Assembly (NCBI GenBank): GCA_020746875.1
Contig: JAGTJL010000002.1
Location: 3,100,001-3,164,000, forward strand
DNA: 64,000 bases
Direction of reading: 5' to 3'
Source: Rhexocercosporidium sp. MPI-PUGE-AT-0058
Taxonomy: Eukaryota > Ascomycota > Leotiomycetes > Helotiales
How positions within the stretch are numbered: the stretch's first letter is position 1; each line of letters opens with the position of its first letter. The position numbers and the translations under genes were made by a program. The notes below the pieces were generated by a model. That model ran no database searches. It worked only from the letters and a program-made list of their open reading frames with translations, and had not been told where the DNA came from. Positions 44,790-54,880 of the stretch are shown here, one piece after another.

Positions 44790-45434
44790 TGAATAATATT
44801 TCAGCTACCACCTTTGGGAGGGCGGATTGATTGCCAGCTATAATCATGCTTAAGTACCCAAAGTAAACAATGGGATTTGGCTGTCTGGTTACTCCATCAA
44901 TTTCCAGACAGGTCACAGGTCGTAAGGGAGCTTAAAAATGACGCCAATTTGCAAGACTTTGAATCCTCAACTAAATTTCTTTCTTGCGCCCGTTCTACGT
45001 TGAACATGTCGAAAGCTAACGCTTTGATTATATATACATTACATAGTGATAGCTTTGGATTCGATCAATTACGATTAAGAAGTTGACTTGACATCCGTCT
45101 GGGCATGCTCTGTGTCTTAAAAAGGCTTTTTGGGGTTGTGAGAGAGGTCTACAACAATGGCCTGGCAGTCTGGAGTAGGGGTCAGTTGTGGAGCAGATGC
45201 CGCTCGGCTAGCTCATATGCTTCAGGGGAGAAGAGTGGGTTTAAACCTTCTAACCTGTGTTCATTGGGCACAAACGAAGGTTTGTGTATCGGAAATTTGG
45301 CGTTAGACGAGACTACATGATCATTTGTTACTTTTCGGTAGGCGTTCTACATAGAAATGACGGATTTGCCGAAGTTCCCTGAAGTGATTGGTGCCAAACA
45401 TAACTGTGGCGTATCCATTTTTAGACCATTTTTT
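44790..45434. other. Convergent 3' intergenic region
   Basis: 645 bp. Nothing is recognised. Confidence 0.5.
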
Positions 45435-46454
45435 TCAATCTTGAATGATTATGCCATCAGTACCGCTTCTCCAACGAGAATTAAGTACAGCAGACAACCG
45501 TCTATCCCTCTTCTTCGAATTTGCTTCCTCCTCCGCGTCTTCCAGAAGTATAAATGCCTCTCTATGGCCGTTAGCTGCTGCAGCTTGCAAAGCTGTCTGT
45601 TTCTTCTGGCCGGAAATAACTTCCACATCAGCTCCAGCATCAAGTAAAATCATCACAATTTCGGCATATCCACATTCAGCAGCAGCAAGCAAAGCTGTTC
45701 CTCCACCATTGTATGCGCCCGGGGCATTCACATCCGCGCCATGATTCAGAAGCTCGTTAACGATGTCCAGATGTCCATGAAGCGATGCATTCTGAAGAGC
45801 TGTTAAGCCAAAATACCGCGATGGAGGGGCATTCACCCCGGCACCAGCGGCCAGAAGCGTACGGACGACTGTGATGTTACTTGCGGGCGAGCAAGATGCT
45901 TGCAATGCCGTCAACCCTCCGTAATGGGCACCGGGAGCGTTTACATCAGCTCCTATCGTGAGTAACTTCTCGATCACAGGTAGATGGCCACCTTCAGAAG
46001 CAGCTTGTAGAGCTGTCCGACCGTTATATTTCGCTGCTGGTACATTGACTTCAGCGCCAGCTGCAAGAAGCATATCCACAATCTGATCATTCCCCGATAC
46101 AGAAGCAATCTGTAATGCTGTTCGGGGACGGTTAAAATCACCCGCAGCATTAACATCTGCGCCTGCTGCGATTAATCGCTTAACAACTGGGATATGGCCT
46201 TGTGCACATGCTGCTTGGAGAGCGTTCTGGCCATACCATCCTACTGGCGGTGCGTTAATATTTGTTGAGGGGTCTAAGAGGAGACGCTCGATTGTTGGGA
46301 GGTCGCCGTCTCGAGATGCGAGTTGGAGGTCTGTCCAGCGATCTTCTTCTTCGACTTCTTCGAGGGAGTTGCCAATCGTTGGGTCGGAGCAGTAGCCTGT
46401 TGTTGTGGAGATGTTTTCTACTGGCCGTTCTTTGTCAAAGTTCCGGGATGACAT
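45435..46454 (-). CDS. Ankyrin-repeat protein
   Basis: 339 residues in one exon, with ATG at 46454. An acidic N-terminal segment (EEVEEEDRW) precedes about seven ankyrin repeats between residues 40 and 305. Each has the G-x-TALQ-A-x-x-x-G-H-x-x-V/I-x-x-L-L-x-x-GADVN pattern, for example GRTALQAASEGGHLPVIEKL. Loop residues N-A/V-P recur at repeat boundaries. The C-terminus after the repeats is charged (EEANSKKRDRR). There is no NACHT, F-box or other domain in this frame. Fungal genomes hold many such proteins of unknown partner; it may be a scaffold. A truncated relic of a larger NACHT-ankyrin protein is possible but no upstream remnant was seen. Confidence 0.8.
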   Translation of the reverse strand: MSSRNFDKERPVENISTTTGYCSDPTIGNSLEEVEEEDRWTDLQLASRDGDLPTIERLLLDPSTNINAPPVGWYGQNALQAACAQGHIPVVKRLIAAGADVNAAGDFNRPRTALQIASVSGNDQIVDMLLAAGAEVNVPAAKYNGRTALQAASEGGHLPVIEKLLTIGADVNAPGAHYGGLTALQASCSPASNITVVRTLLAAGAGVNAPPSRYFGLTALQNASLHGHLDIVNELLNHGADVNAPGAYNGGGTALLAAAECGYAEIVMILLDAGADVEVISGQKKQTALQAAAANGHREAFILLEDAEEEANSKKRDRRLSAVLNSRWRSGTDGIIIQD

Positions 46455-47929
46455 TTTTGTGATGTTGGCGGTGTAGTAGGATAACTTTGTTTACTAGATT
46501 TCGAAGATACTAAATGGTGCTAATAATGCTTGGTGCCGTAGTATAAGCTTCTGGATCTCGGAGAGGGTGGATGAGCAGGCTGATCAGTCTTATGTGACTG
46601 TACGGCACAGCTGTGTGTCTTTTCTCACCCACCTAGCTGATCCTAGATACCCGAATGACGTGCAGAAAGCCTCGAAAAGAAAAGATCGCAGTAAGCCCTG
46701 TAACATGCCGTGGCAGCTTGTTCGAGAAGGGTGCAATTCTTTTATTTATCTAGGGGACTGCGTACTTGTATAGAAATGAAGAGTAGGGGGCTGGACGCAA
46801 GTCGTCGATCTCATGATCTTGCGCTGCCGCTTTACAAGGGAGAGGCGCGCTAATCCCCGATTCGCTTGGCAGGGGCTTAAGCGAGGGAGCAGGGAAAGTC
46901 AAAGTCAAATGGTTCGCTTTAGATTTGTTGTCACCCAGTCAGCGCGTCCTGTGTACACCAAAAACTTCTAGTCTAAAACGTTAATTCTATGGGAACACTT
47001 TGTCTAAGTTTTAAATATAAAAGACTAGTATTTTGAACCATGTTTGCATAGGCAATTGGCCGAATGCGTGTCGAAATTGAAGCTCGAGTCAGGAAAACCT
47101 GGGCAGAAGAGCCTGGAATAGGGTAGAAAAGTTGATACGACCAGGAATTTATGTCAGTTTTGAGTAGTACGGCGGTAATTATTGTGACTTGCGGGAAATC
47201 CGTATGATGTCAGTGCTGGGGGTTAACTGTTGTCACATCCTACCTGACTAACATAGTTTTTCGTATTCCGCCACATTTCTATTACGAGAATCATTTGAAA
47301 ACACATACATTCTTTCAGTGAAAACTAAGTCAACAAATTTTGAAATTGTTGAGGCACCTAAAATGGCGTAAAGAATGTTGGCACAAGCGCAGCTGAGCGG
47401 CTCTGATGCCGTGTTCAATATCCTCTTTGAAACCGCAAACTTCTTCGTTGAGTGAGACTCACTTGAGGCTAAGTGGTAACTCTAAAAATAGAGAAGCCTC
47501 TAGCTTTGGTGGAACAAAAGTTTGGTTACTGCTAGAATTCTTCTCAATGTTCTATTCACTCGTCTTTAAACGGCTGATGAAGCATCGTCGAGGCTGCATC
47601 TTGTTGAAAATGCTCTTCCACATACTACCTACCAATTTATAGACTTGGGAACGCTAGTACTAAAATAAAATAAGGTTCAATAAAGACAACAAGCGCCAAC
47701 CTAATAAATCAATCACATCCTGTTCCCGATCCAAATGTAGTTAGCGCCTCTCCACACCAGTTCTCGCTTGTCTCAGCGGCTGGCCAACCTTGAATAGAAC
47801 AATTAAAGAGGGAGAACAGGTCGCACAGGTTCACTCGAAAGAACCATCCTCCGTCAAGTCGATATATGGATATGTGCATCTAGCATTCCGAGATGAAGTC
47901 ATGGGTGAAAGGACTTCTCTTTCCTCCCG
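46455..47929. other. Long AT-rich intergenic stretch
   Basis: About 1.5 kb between the ankyrin gene and the phosphotransferase pseudogene. Frames are short and overlapping. Two TGTTGTCAC copies (near 46927 and 47230) are too short to call a repeat. No element is supported. Confidence 0.5.
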
Positions 47930-48723
47930 ATGCCATCCCCAAAACGCGCTCCTCGTCGATTCTTCGTACTCGTCACACTTCGGCTTCTAAGTCCATTCCT
48001 ACCCCGCCATGGCCCAGTCCTCATGCTCTCCAAAACGTTCTGTATTAAACTTGGGACATTGAAACAACCCGCTGAAGCAGCAACGATGCAATTCGTCGCC
48101 AAACACACTTCAATCTCAATTCCTAGGGTGTATTGCGCCTTTGAACGGAAAGGATGCAAGTACATGTTGATGGAGAGGATGCAAGGCCACATCTTGAGAA
48201 ATGGTTGGCTAGAACGAAGTGCCGAATCTAAGGAGAAGATACTGGCACAAATCAAGACCATGACCGACCAGATGAGGCGCATTCTCTGTCCTTCCGGCCG
48301 AGCATATCAAATGTCGCAGGCGGGTCATTGTTCGATAGTCGGCTACCTGGGGGATCGTACCACGGGCCATTTAATACGGTGTAGGATTTTCATAGATATT
48401 TGCGGGAAGGCTACGAAGGTGGGAATGAAAAAGCACCTGAAGCAAATAGGCTCGTGGAATGGCATAATCGATATTGCGGCAAACCAGTATTCACACATGG
48501 AGATTTAAATACAATGAATATCATGGTTCAAGGAGACGACGTCGTTGGAATCATTGATTAGGAAACGGCGGGGTGGTGGCCAGAGTACTGGGAATACACT
48601 AGTGCGTGGCATGTCAATCCGTATGATGAGTTTTGGAGAGAAGATGTTGATAAGTTTTTGGAGCCTCATTTGGAGGAGCTGGATATGGAGAGGGTGAGGA
48701 GAAGGTTCTTTGGGGATTTTTGA
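47930..48723 (+). pseudogene. Decayed aminoglycoside-phosphotransferase-like (APH/choline kinase fold) gene
   Basis: The family is a kinase-like phosphotransferase common in fungi. The first part, one frame from 47930, reads LCIK-type FCIKLGTL, EAATMQFVAKHTSISIPRVY, CKYMLMERMQG and QIKTMTDQMR. After about 48270-48315 the homologous sequence continues in another frame: GGSLFDSRLPGGSYHGPFN, DFHRYLREG, KPVFTHGDLNTMNI (catalytic loop) and ETAGWWPEYWEY, ending at TGA 48721-48723. That second frame carries TAG at 48382-48384 and at 48559-48561. The latter sits where the family has Trp in IIDWE. So there is one frameshift plus two stops, and no intron explains them. The upstream limit of the gene is uncertain. 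Confidence 0.75.
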
Positions 48724-49625
48724 GAGTTGGTTCATGTGACTCGGTTGCAGCGACGCCAGCGCCTCCAATTTTCTTCCAAATGAGATACGCTTTCTTCAGG
48801 GATGCCGGTAGCAGAGAAGGGATCTCGTTTGACCCTAGTTGTTTGTGGTATTATTTCGACTGATCAGATTCTTTCGGAATTCCAACCTGAGAGGCCAAGA
48901 GGAGCTGTGCATGCCTTTCCACTCGCAAAATCAGCCGGTCAGTGGTGTTCACCCAGCACTGCGAATAACCTAACCAGGCGCTATCCATCGGTCTTGATTA
49001 ATCGAATAGGAATGGTCTGCTCCTTGTCCGACTTATTGTTGGAGAATGATTGTCGAGGTGGTTTTGGGCTGAGCATCTTGACGTATTGGCTTCAAGTTAC
49101 GGGTTGCTTCCTAACAAGGTCCTCATAGACCAAGTTCACTTGCAGAACTTAGGCACATATATCACTTTTGGTTGATTCAAAACGCAGCTCAGGTCTATTC
49201 ATCTGTTATTCGAGCGAAGGACAAACAAGCATCCTGATTTAGGAAGAGGTATCAAAGTCGAAGTCAAGTAAGGAGTGGAGATCGCCGGATAACCTGGAGG
49301 AATCAAGTTCTTACATTGCCTCCAAATTGAGCAGTTTTGTGGGACTGTACCCCGAGATCAATATCAGCTTATCTTTTAGCATGTACATCGATGTATGTCC
49401 TAGAATTTCTAAGTCTTCTACGATGGGTTGTTACCTCCCTTTTCGATACAAGTCTCGCGGTCGCTACCTTTCCCGTTGCCATTTTCCTCCTCTATCATCA
49501 CCTCGCTTCACTCTAGAGTAACAGGAATCACCCTCAGACCTAGATCGAGCTCAACGAAGACTGATTTGTACTCACCTCCACTACCCACAGATTCATTAAT
49601 GCAAGGAGAACCGAGAGTTTTGTTT
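48724..49625. other. Intergenic, no gene seen
   Basis: About 900 bp. One ATG frame of 108 codons (48802-49128) lacks motifs and is not called. Confidence 0.5.
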
Positions 49626-50696
49626 TTAACGAGGAATGCCTGCTGGCTTGTCATTGTCTAACTTCATACCCAGAATCATCTTCACCTCCGGGCAGTATTC
49701 CATGATATGATCGACTTGACTCTGATCATCCCAAATCTACGATTCGTTAACAAATCAATTCATGCCACCCCCAACACTTTTAAACTCCTCAGGAAAGCGG
49801 GGGAGATTCTATACCTGTTCATGATGCACCCCCAACCACCCAATATGATATCCCAACGGCCGCTCGTCCCATACGCTCTCCACACTAAATGTCTTACTGA
49901 TATTCGCACCTGGCATAACACTTTCCTCCAACTCATGCAATCTCTGCACCATCCACAAATCCTCCAATGCGCCATCCCCATGTCCCCTCGTCTTCTCCCT
50001 CAAAACATCCATGATCTTCGAGACTTTCCGCAGGCTCAATCCTCCATTTCCTCCATACGTCGCAGTCTTCGACCACGGAGCACCAATCCAATCCCATTGC
50101 AAGAAATCATTTAGTGTAGTCGGTGCGTTTGCACAGAATATGCTATCGGGTTGCCAGACTAGGAGATGTTCTGCCGGCGCGAGGATGTCGCGATATAAGT
50201 GCGGATCGGTAAACATCTGCGAGATAGTTTCGCGATTCGAAAGGCTGTAGTTGGATGGGATGTCGAGGAATTGCAATTTCCCGGAAGCTTCGAAACGGGA
50301 GATTGTGGGGGATGCGCGCATGAATGCTAAGGCTGCGGGCGAGCCCATGAACTTGAATGTCCATTCGGGTGGTACTATCGTCATCATGTGGGTGAAGAGT
50401 GCGGGGAGGTGGGGGAGAGGTCGGGTTTCGACGAGGAAGGCGAGTTTGCGGGGGTCGTAGGGTGACGATGGGAGGACGGTCGTGCTGGGTGATTGGAAGC
50501 TGGGGAGGGAGTATTGTAGGTCATTCCAGGATCTGGAGGGATTAGTGAGTAAAGATGGAAGAGGCGGAATGGGGGGGTCTTACACGCAATACATTACGAT
50601 GAAGAATATTAGCAGAAGAATTGCCCAATGCGTTACAAATTGGTTCTTACGACCTGGTGCTTGCCATCCTGCCATGATTGCAGTGGATTTAAACAT
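49626..50696 (-). CDS. DUF5672 family membrane-anchored protein
   Basis: Fungal protein family without an established reaction; its fold suggests glycosyltransferase-like proteins, which is inference. Model: complement(join(49626..49721,49815..50532,50584..50696)), 308 residues with consistent phases. Residues 1-20 are basic, and a signal-anchor follows (HWAILLLIFFIVMYCV). The body contains the family sequences KLAFLVETRPLPHL, LVWQPDSIFCANA, DWIGAPW and YGGNGGLSLRK, then EDLWMV and GYHIGWLGVHH. The last exon adds YCPEVKMILGMKLD. The ATG at 50696 is preferred; an internal Met seven codons later (50675) is an alternative. The family is usually cytoplasmic-tail, one-helix, lumenal. Confidence 0.8.
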
Positions 50697-52110
50697 GAGA
50701 GGAAGAGTTGACTACAGGGAAGGAAAGGATATAGTAGGAGGACTGCGAGAAAAATGAAGTAAGGGATGGCTGGGGTATCTCAACAAAAGGAATGTACTTC
50801 AATAGTGAAAGAGAGGTGACAGAAGAAAGACAAAACAGAAAAAAGTAGAGGAACAGAGGAACATGACATCCGTATGTACTCGGCAGTGCTTTTGCTTTAA
50901 TCCTTACCTCCCTACGCGGCTCCTTCGATCCGGATAGCATGGGCTGTCAACATCAGAAATAGACTGAAGCTTGGTTCCCGCAGCGGGGATTTCCCATCTC
51001 TTTGGGACTGTTGCTAGGCTGATCTTGGCATAGAGTTTGCTGATGAAACTCAAACGAGGCCTGGTGGATACGGTTGGTGCATCATATCATCATCGTCCGA
51101 TCTCAAAGAGAGGATCAGTACGGGTCTTGGCGTAGCTGATCCCTTGCTTCATGAGACGAATCTCCAGCGACTTGATATTATCCTCAAAGATATCTATCTC
51201 CATTGATGATATCGCATTATTAGGAGTAGTGGTTCTCGTCGAGACGTCGAATACCTACCACTCACCAGACCTGGCTAGCTGAGGTGCGGGATGGTGAGGA
51301 GTAGTCGATCCCGTCCACGGCTGGAGCTGACGAATTATGTGGGTACCAACCGTTGGCTCCAATTAGAGGGCGTCGTAATGCTTCAGCTAATTCAGACGAG
51401 GAGACCGAGAAGGCGATACCAGAAGATACTTCGAAAGATAATCTCAACAGCTGTGTGCAGAGAGGTGTGCTGCTCCGGGAAAGATGATCTTGAGCGAGAC
51501 GTTGAAATTAAACTCAGAGCGAATTGCCAAGAAGCTCGGCGAGAAGCTGGTTATCACGTGATGTATATTTCTGAAAGTGAAATGAAGCTGCACTGGTTCA
51601 CAGGCATGCTTGGTGAAAAGACTGGAGGATATCACCTAATTTGGTGATGAAGACTTGGTTGCTTAGTGGGCATACATATAGTCGCTCTCTAATACCACTT
51701 TGTGGCGATTATCAACTAGAATCGGCTCAGTTGTCTCACAACAGGCACGGCCCAGTGACTTCTACCAAGTCAACAACAATAAAGTTGCGTGCTTCCAAGT
51801 GTGTCTTTGGGAGTTATAAGTTTGTGAGACTAAGTTGTCAGATTAACCAATATTCCGTAGCACCACGCAATTTCCGATTTTCAACACAACGTATTAATAA
51901 TTTTTGGCTGCCTTTGGATGAAAGTCATGAAAGGTCGGGAAGGGTTTTGAATCGTATACATAGCCAGAACTCACAAACCGAGAAGAAGATAAAAGAGTTG
52001 TGTGGACAATCATGATTAAGAGGACACCATTTTGTCATCCCCAAACATATTGTGTAGCGTATACTGCCAGCTGCCAGTTGCCAGTTACAACCATCCACAC
52101 TTTTGTCCAT
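50697..52110. other. Intergenic, about 1.4 kb
   Basis: Holds TCACGTGA at 51554-51561. On the minus strand around 51100-51450 two stretches have coding-like composition (see findings) but no start codon or workable splice. No gene is called. Confidence 0.45.
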
Positions 52111-53837
52111 TCACGATTCCGTGGCCCTGGTTTTAATCCTAACAAAGAAGTCCCTTTGCTTCACAAACCACGCATTATGCAAATCCCAATCACTATTCTC
52201 CCTCGCAAAAGAAATCTGTTGTTCCGTATCAGCCAAACACCCCTCACGAGCTCAGGAAAATGCTTACCTCAAACTGCCTCAACATGGTCGGCACCAATTT
52301 ATACATCTCCAGCAAACCAATGTTCTTCCCAAGACAAGTTCTAGCACCCATGCCGAACGAGAACAAGGCATTATTCATCTCGCTCCTTTTAGCCTCATCC
52401 ACCTCTAGCCACCTTTCAGGCCGAAATTCCTCGGGCTCTTCCCCATAAATCGTCTTGTTGAGATGGAGTGCCCAAGCGTTAGATCCAACGATGGTGCCAC
52501 CGGGTATGAATATCTTGCCTACTTGGAGACCCTGCGCCGGAACGATCCTCTCCAGGGCGAGGCCTACGGCTGGATGCATGCGCAACGATTCTTGAATAAC
52601 GGCAGCGAGATACGGTAGATCCCGAGCGCGCACCCACGACACGATCTGCTCTTTCGGTCCGAGATCCGCATCATGTAGTTCTCGAAGCAGCTTATCAAAT
52701 TTCTCGGGGTGCTTCGTGATGAAGAAGAACACGGCTCTCAAAGTGATGGCAGTAGTGTCCGAGCCAGCGAAGACATTAGCGACCGTGAGAGAGAGAACTC
52801 TCTGATCGTTCATGAATTCAGGGTCTCTCTTGTTGGCTGCTAGGAATCTGTCGAGGAAATCAAGACGAGCTGACAAGGTCTTTTTCTCGTCATGGGACTT
52901 TGAGTCTTCGCTTCCGGACAGACGAGATGCCATTCTGGACTTGGCGAAGATAGCGACTGGAGAGGTGGTATTGATGATCCCCTTTTCAGCGCACCAGAGG
53001 AGTAATGGATTCTTGTAGAGGATGCGATCAAGCCATGGGACTTGTCCGATCTGTTGGATGGTCAGAAATCCAAGTTCAATGGTTGGTTCAGATATACGTA
53101 CCACGGAGAAATAATTAAGCATACCCTCAAGCACCGAGATCACGCCTTCGATATCCTTACCCTCATCCACAAAGCCGAGTCGTTTGGAGAATGTCAACTC
53201 TCCAATGACATCGAAAGCATAATACTGTAGCCAGGTGCCGAAGTCGAGGACTCCGTCATTCCCGGCTTTATCGACGGCTCTGGCCCGAAGCTGTGTGATG
53301 AATGCGGTAATTGTCGAGTCCACGAGTGGCTCAAATGTGACCAGATTACTCATGGAGAACGCACTGGCGACTGAACGACGTAGCTTTGCATGGAAATTCT
53401 CGTCTTCTGTGTTGAAAAGACTGTGAAGTGGTTTGCCTTTGACGATGTTTTGCTGCACGGGGTAGAAGCCAGACTGAATACAAATAGTCAGCTAGCAGAA
53501 GAAGATTTGATATTCCAGTGCAGAGACTGACCTTGATGTATCCAGCATTGAATGCATATATCCTCTTCGTCGCCTCCCAATCTGCAACAAGTACAGTTTT
53601 CGGCCCTATCCTCACCAGATCTCCATACTTCTTATGAAGTTGACAATGTATCACTTCAGCACGTCGTCCCCAGACCACGAAAAGCCGCCAGAAATCTGTG
53701 AAACTAGCGAGTAAAGGACCAGGTATGTGGTTGATTCCGTTCTCATACTTATTTCTGAGAAGTTGGACAGAAATCAATGCCGTAACTATGCTAAAAATTA
53801 CAAGACCACGAGGTTCCAACAGAGATTCGAGCATCAT
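52111..53837 (-). CDS. Cytochrome P450 monooxygenase
   Basis: Heme monooxygenase anchored in the ER membrane; the substrate is unknown. Model: complement(join(52111..52215,52268..53050,53102..53473,53532..53837)), 521 residues, all introns phase 0. An N-terminal anchor (LVIFSIVTALISVQLL) is followed by HIPGPLLASFTDFWRL. The I-helix has AGSDTTAITL, the K-helix ESLR, then FRPERWL, and the heme loop FSFGMGARTCLGKNIG with the ligand Cys near residue 463. The intron at 53051-53101 is 51 nt and has no stop, so unspliced RNA would stay open; removal restores the usual NYFSVIGQVPWLDR. The in-frame codon at 53903 lies 22 codons upstream; Met at 53837 is preferred because the anchor then starts normally. 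It resembles fungal pisatin-demethylase/CYP65-like P450s. Confidence 0.88.
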
Positions 53838-54880
53838 CTTGGGACGAGACTGGGTGTGGAAAAATTGACACGGCGAATGTGAAATTGAGGTTCCTGCCTG
53901 CAAGCTGACTTGTGTCTTAGGTGATTAGAAATGATAGTCGGACCAATGATGAAAATGTAAAGGGTATGCATATTGTACTTGAACCGTTTTTAGGAGGCAC
54001 CAAACGAGTAAGCAAAGTCCCAACCACATACGACCTGAACCGAATGAGGTTTAATGCGTTATCACAAGCTAGCTCGCACAGTCCTGCCTTGATGGGTAAC
54101 CCGCTTCTCTAGCGGTGCTGTGTTCAGCTTCCGGCTGGTCATTGACTTGACGTAAAAAAATCTGGCTAGAAAATCTTCCGAAGTGAACCACGAGCCGCAT
54201 CCTCATTAATCGTCCGCCTGCGGATTATCCCTCAAGAACACTGGCTGACTGGCACGTTATGACTCCAGGAGCTGCAAGATCATGAATGTTTAATCCCGCG
54301 AACGGCTGCTGATGGGTCTGTTCTGTCTCACCCAAAGTGGAATGCCTCGCTTAGCTGCTCAGTGGAAAATGGACAGAGATGCCGCCACGACCAAAACATC
54401 GCAGTTTGCCAGGCAAGAATGCGACCTTGAGTGAAAAAAAAAAAAACTACCTCTGACGCTCCAATATTAGGTAGATTAGAGCGATCTTGCTTGCAGACAT
54501 ATTTGAAAGCCACTCAATGCTACGAGAGGCGCGAGGAGTCGATTCGGGACGGATATAGACATTACATATGGAGTTGCAAAGTTGCTAGAAATCCAACTCA
54601 TCAACAATCCAGTACCCTATCAAGGAGGCGCTCATAGAGTATTTAGCTGCTGGAGCCTTCTAAGTATGAAGACCCCGAATCAAAATCTTATGTTCAATGA
54701 AGTCGAAAATTTGTCTCGGGCGAATGATTTTGTTTGGAGGGCACGTGATATTGAGCGGGAGTTGCTCCACCAACGGGGCTTGGCCCGCGATAACAAACAT
54801 GGAGATTGGCTTCCAAATAATCCAAAGCCAGGATTTTGACCACAACGACAACGAACGACACAACCACAAGTAACGACACG
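53838..54880. promoter_or_regulatory. Divergent region P450/BUB1
   Basis: 1,043 bp. GCACGTGA lies at 54741-54748, about 130 bp before the BUB1 ATG. A run of 13 A lies near 54434-54446. No gene is supported. Confidence 0.45.

Noticed and set aside
46920..47260. Two TGTTGTCAC copies as possible LTR ends
   Set aside because: Similarity does not extend past about ten bases and no target-site duplication or internal element is visible.
54836..54880. Upstream Thr/Asn-rich start of BUB1
   Set aside because: The only possible initiator there is TTG; ATG at 54881 fits fungal Bub1 starts.
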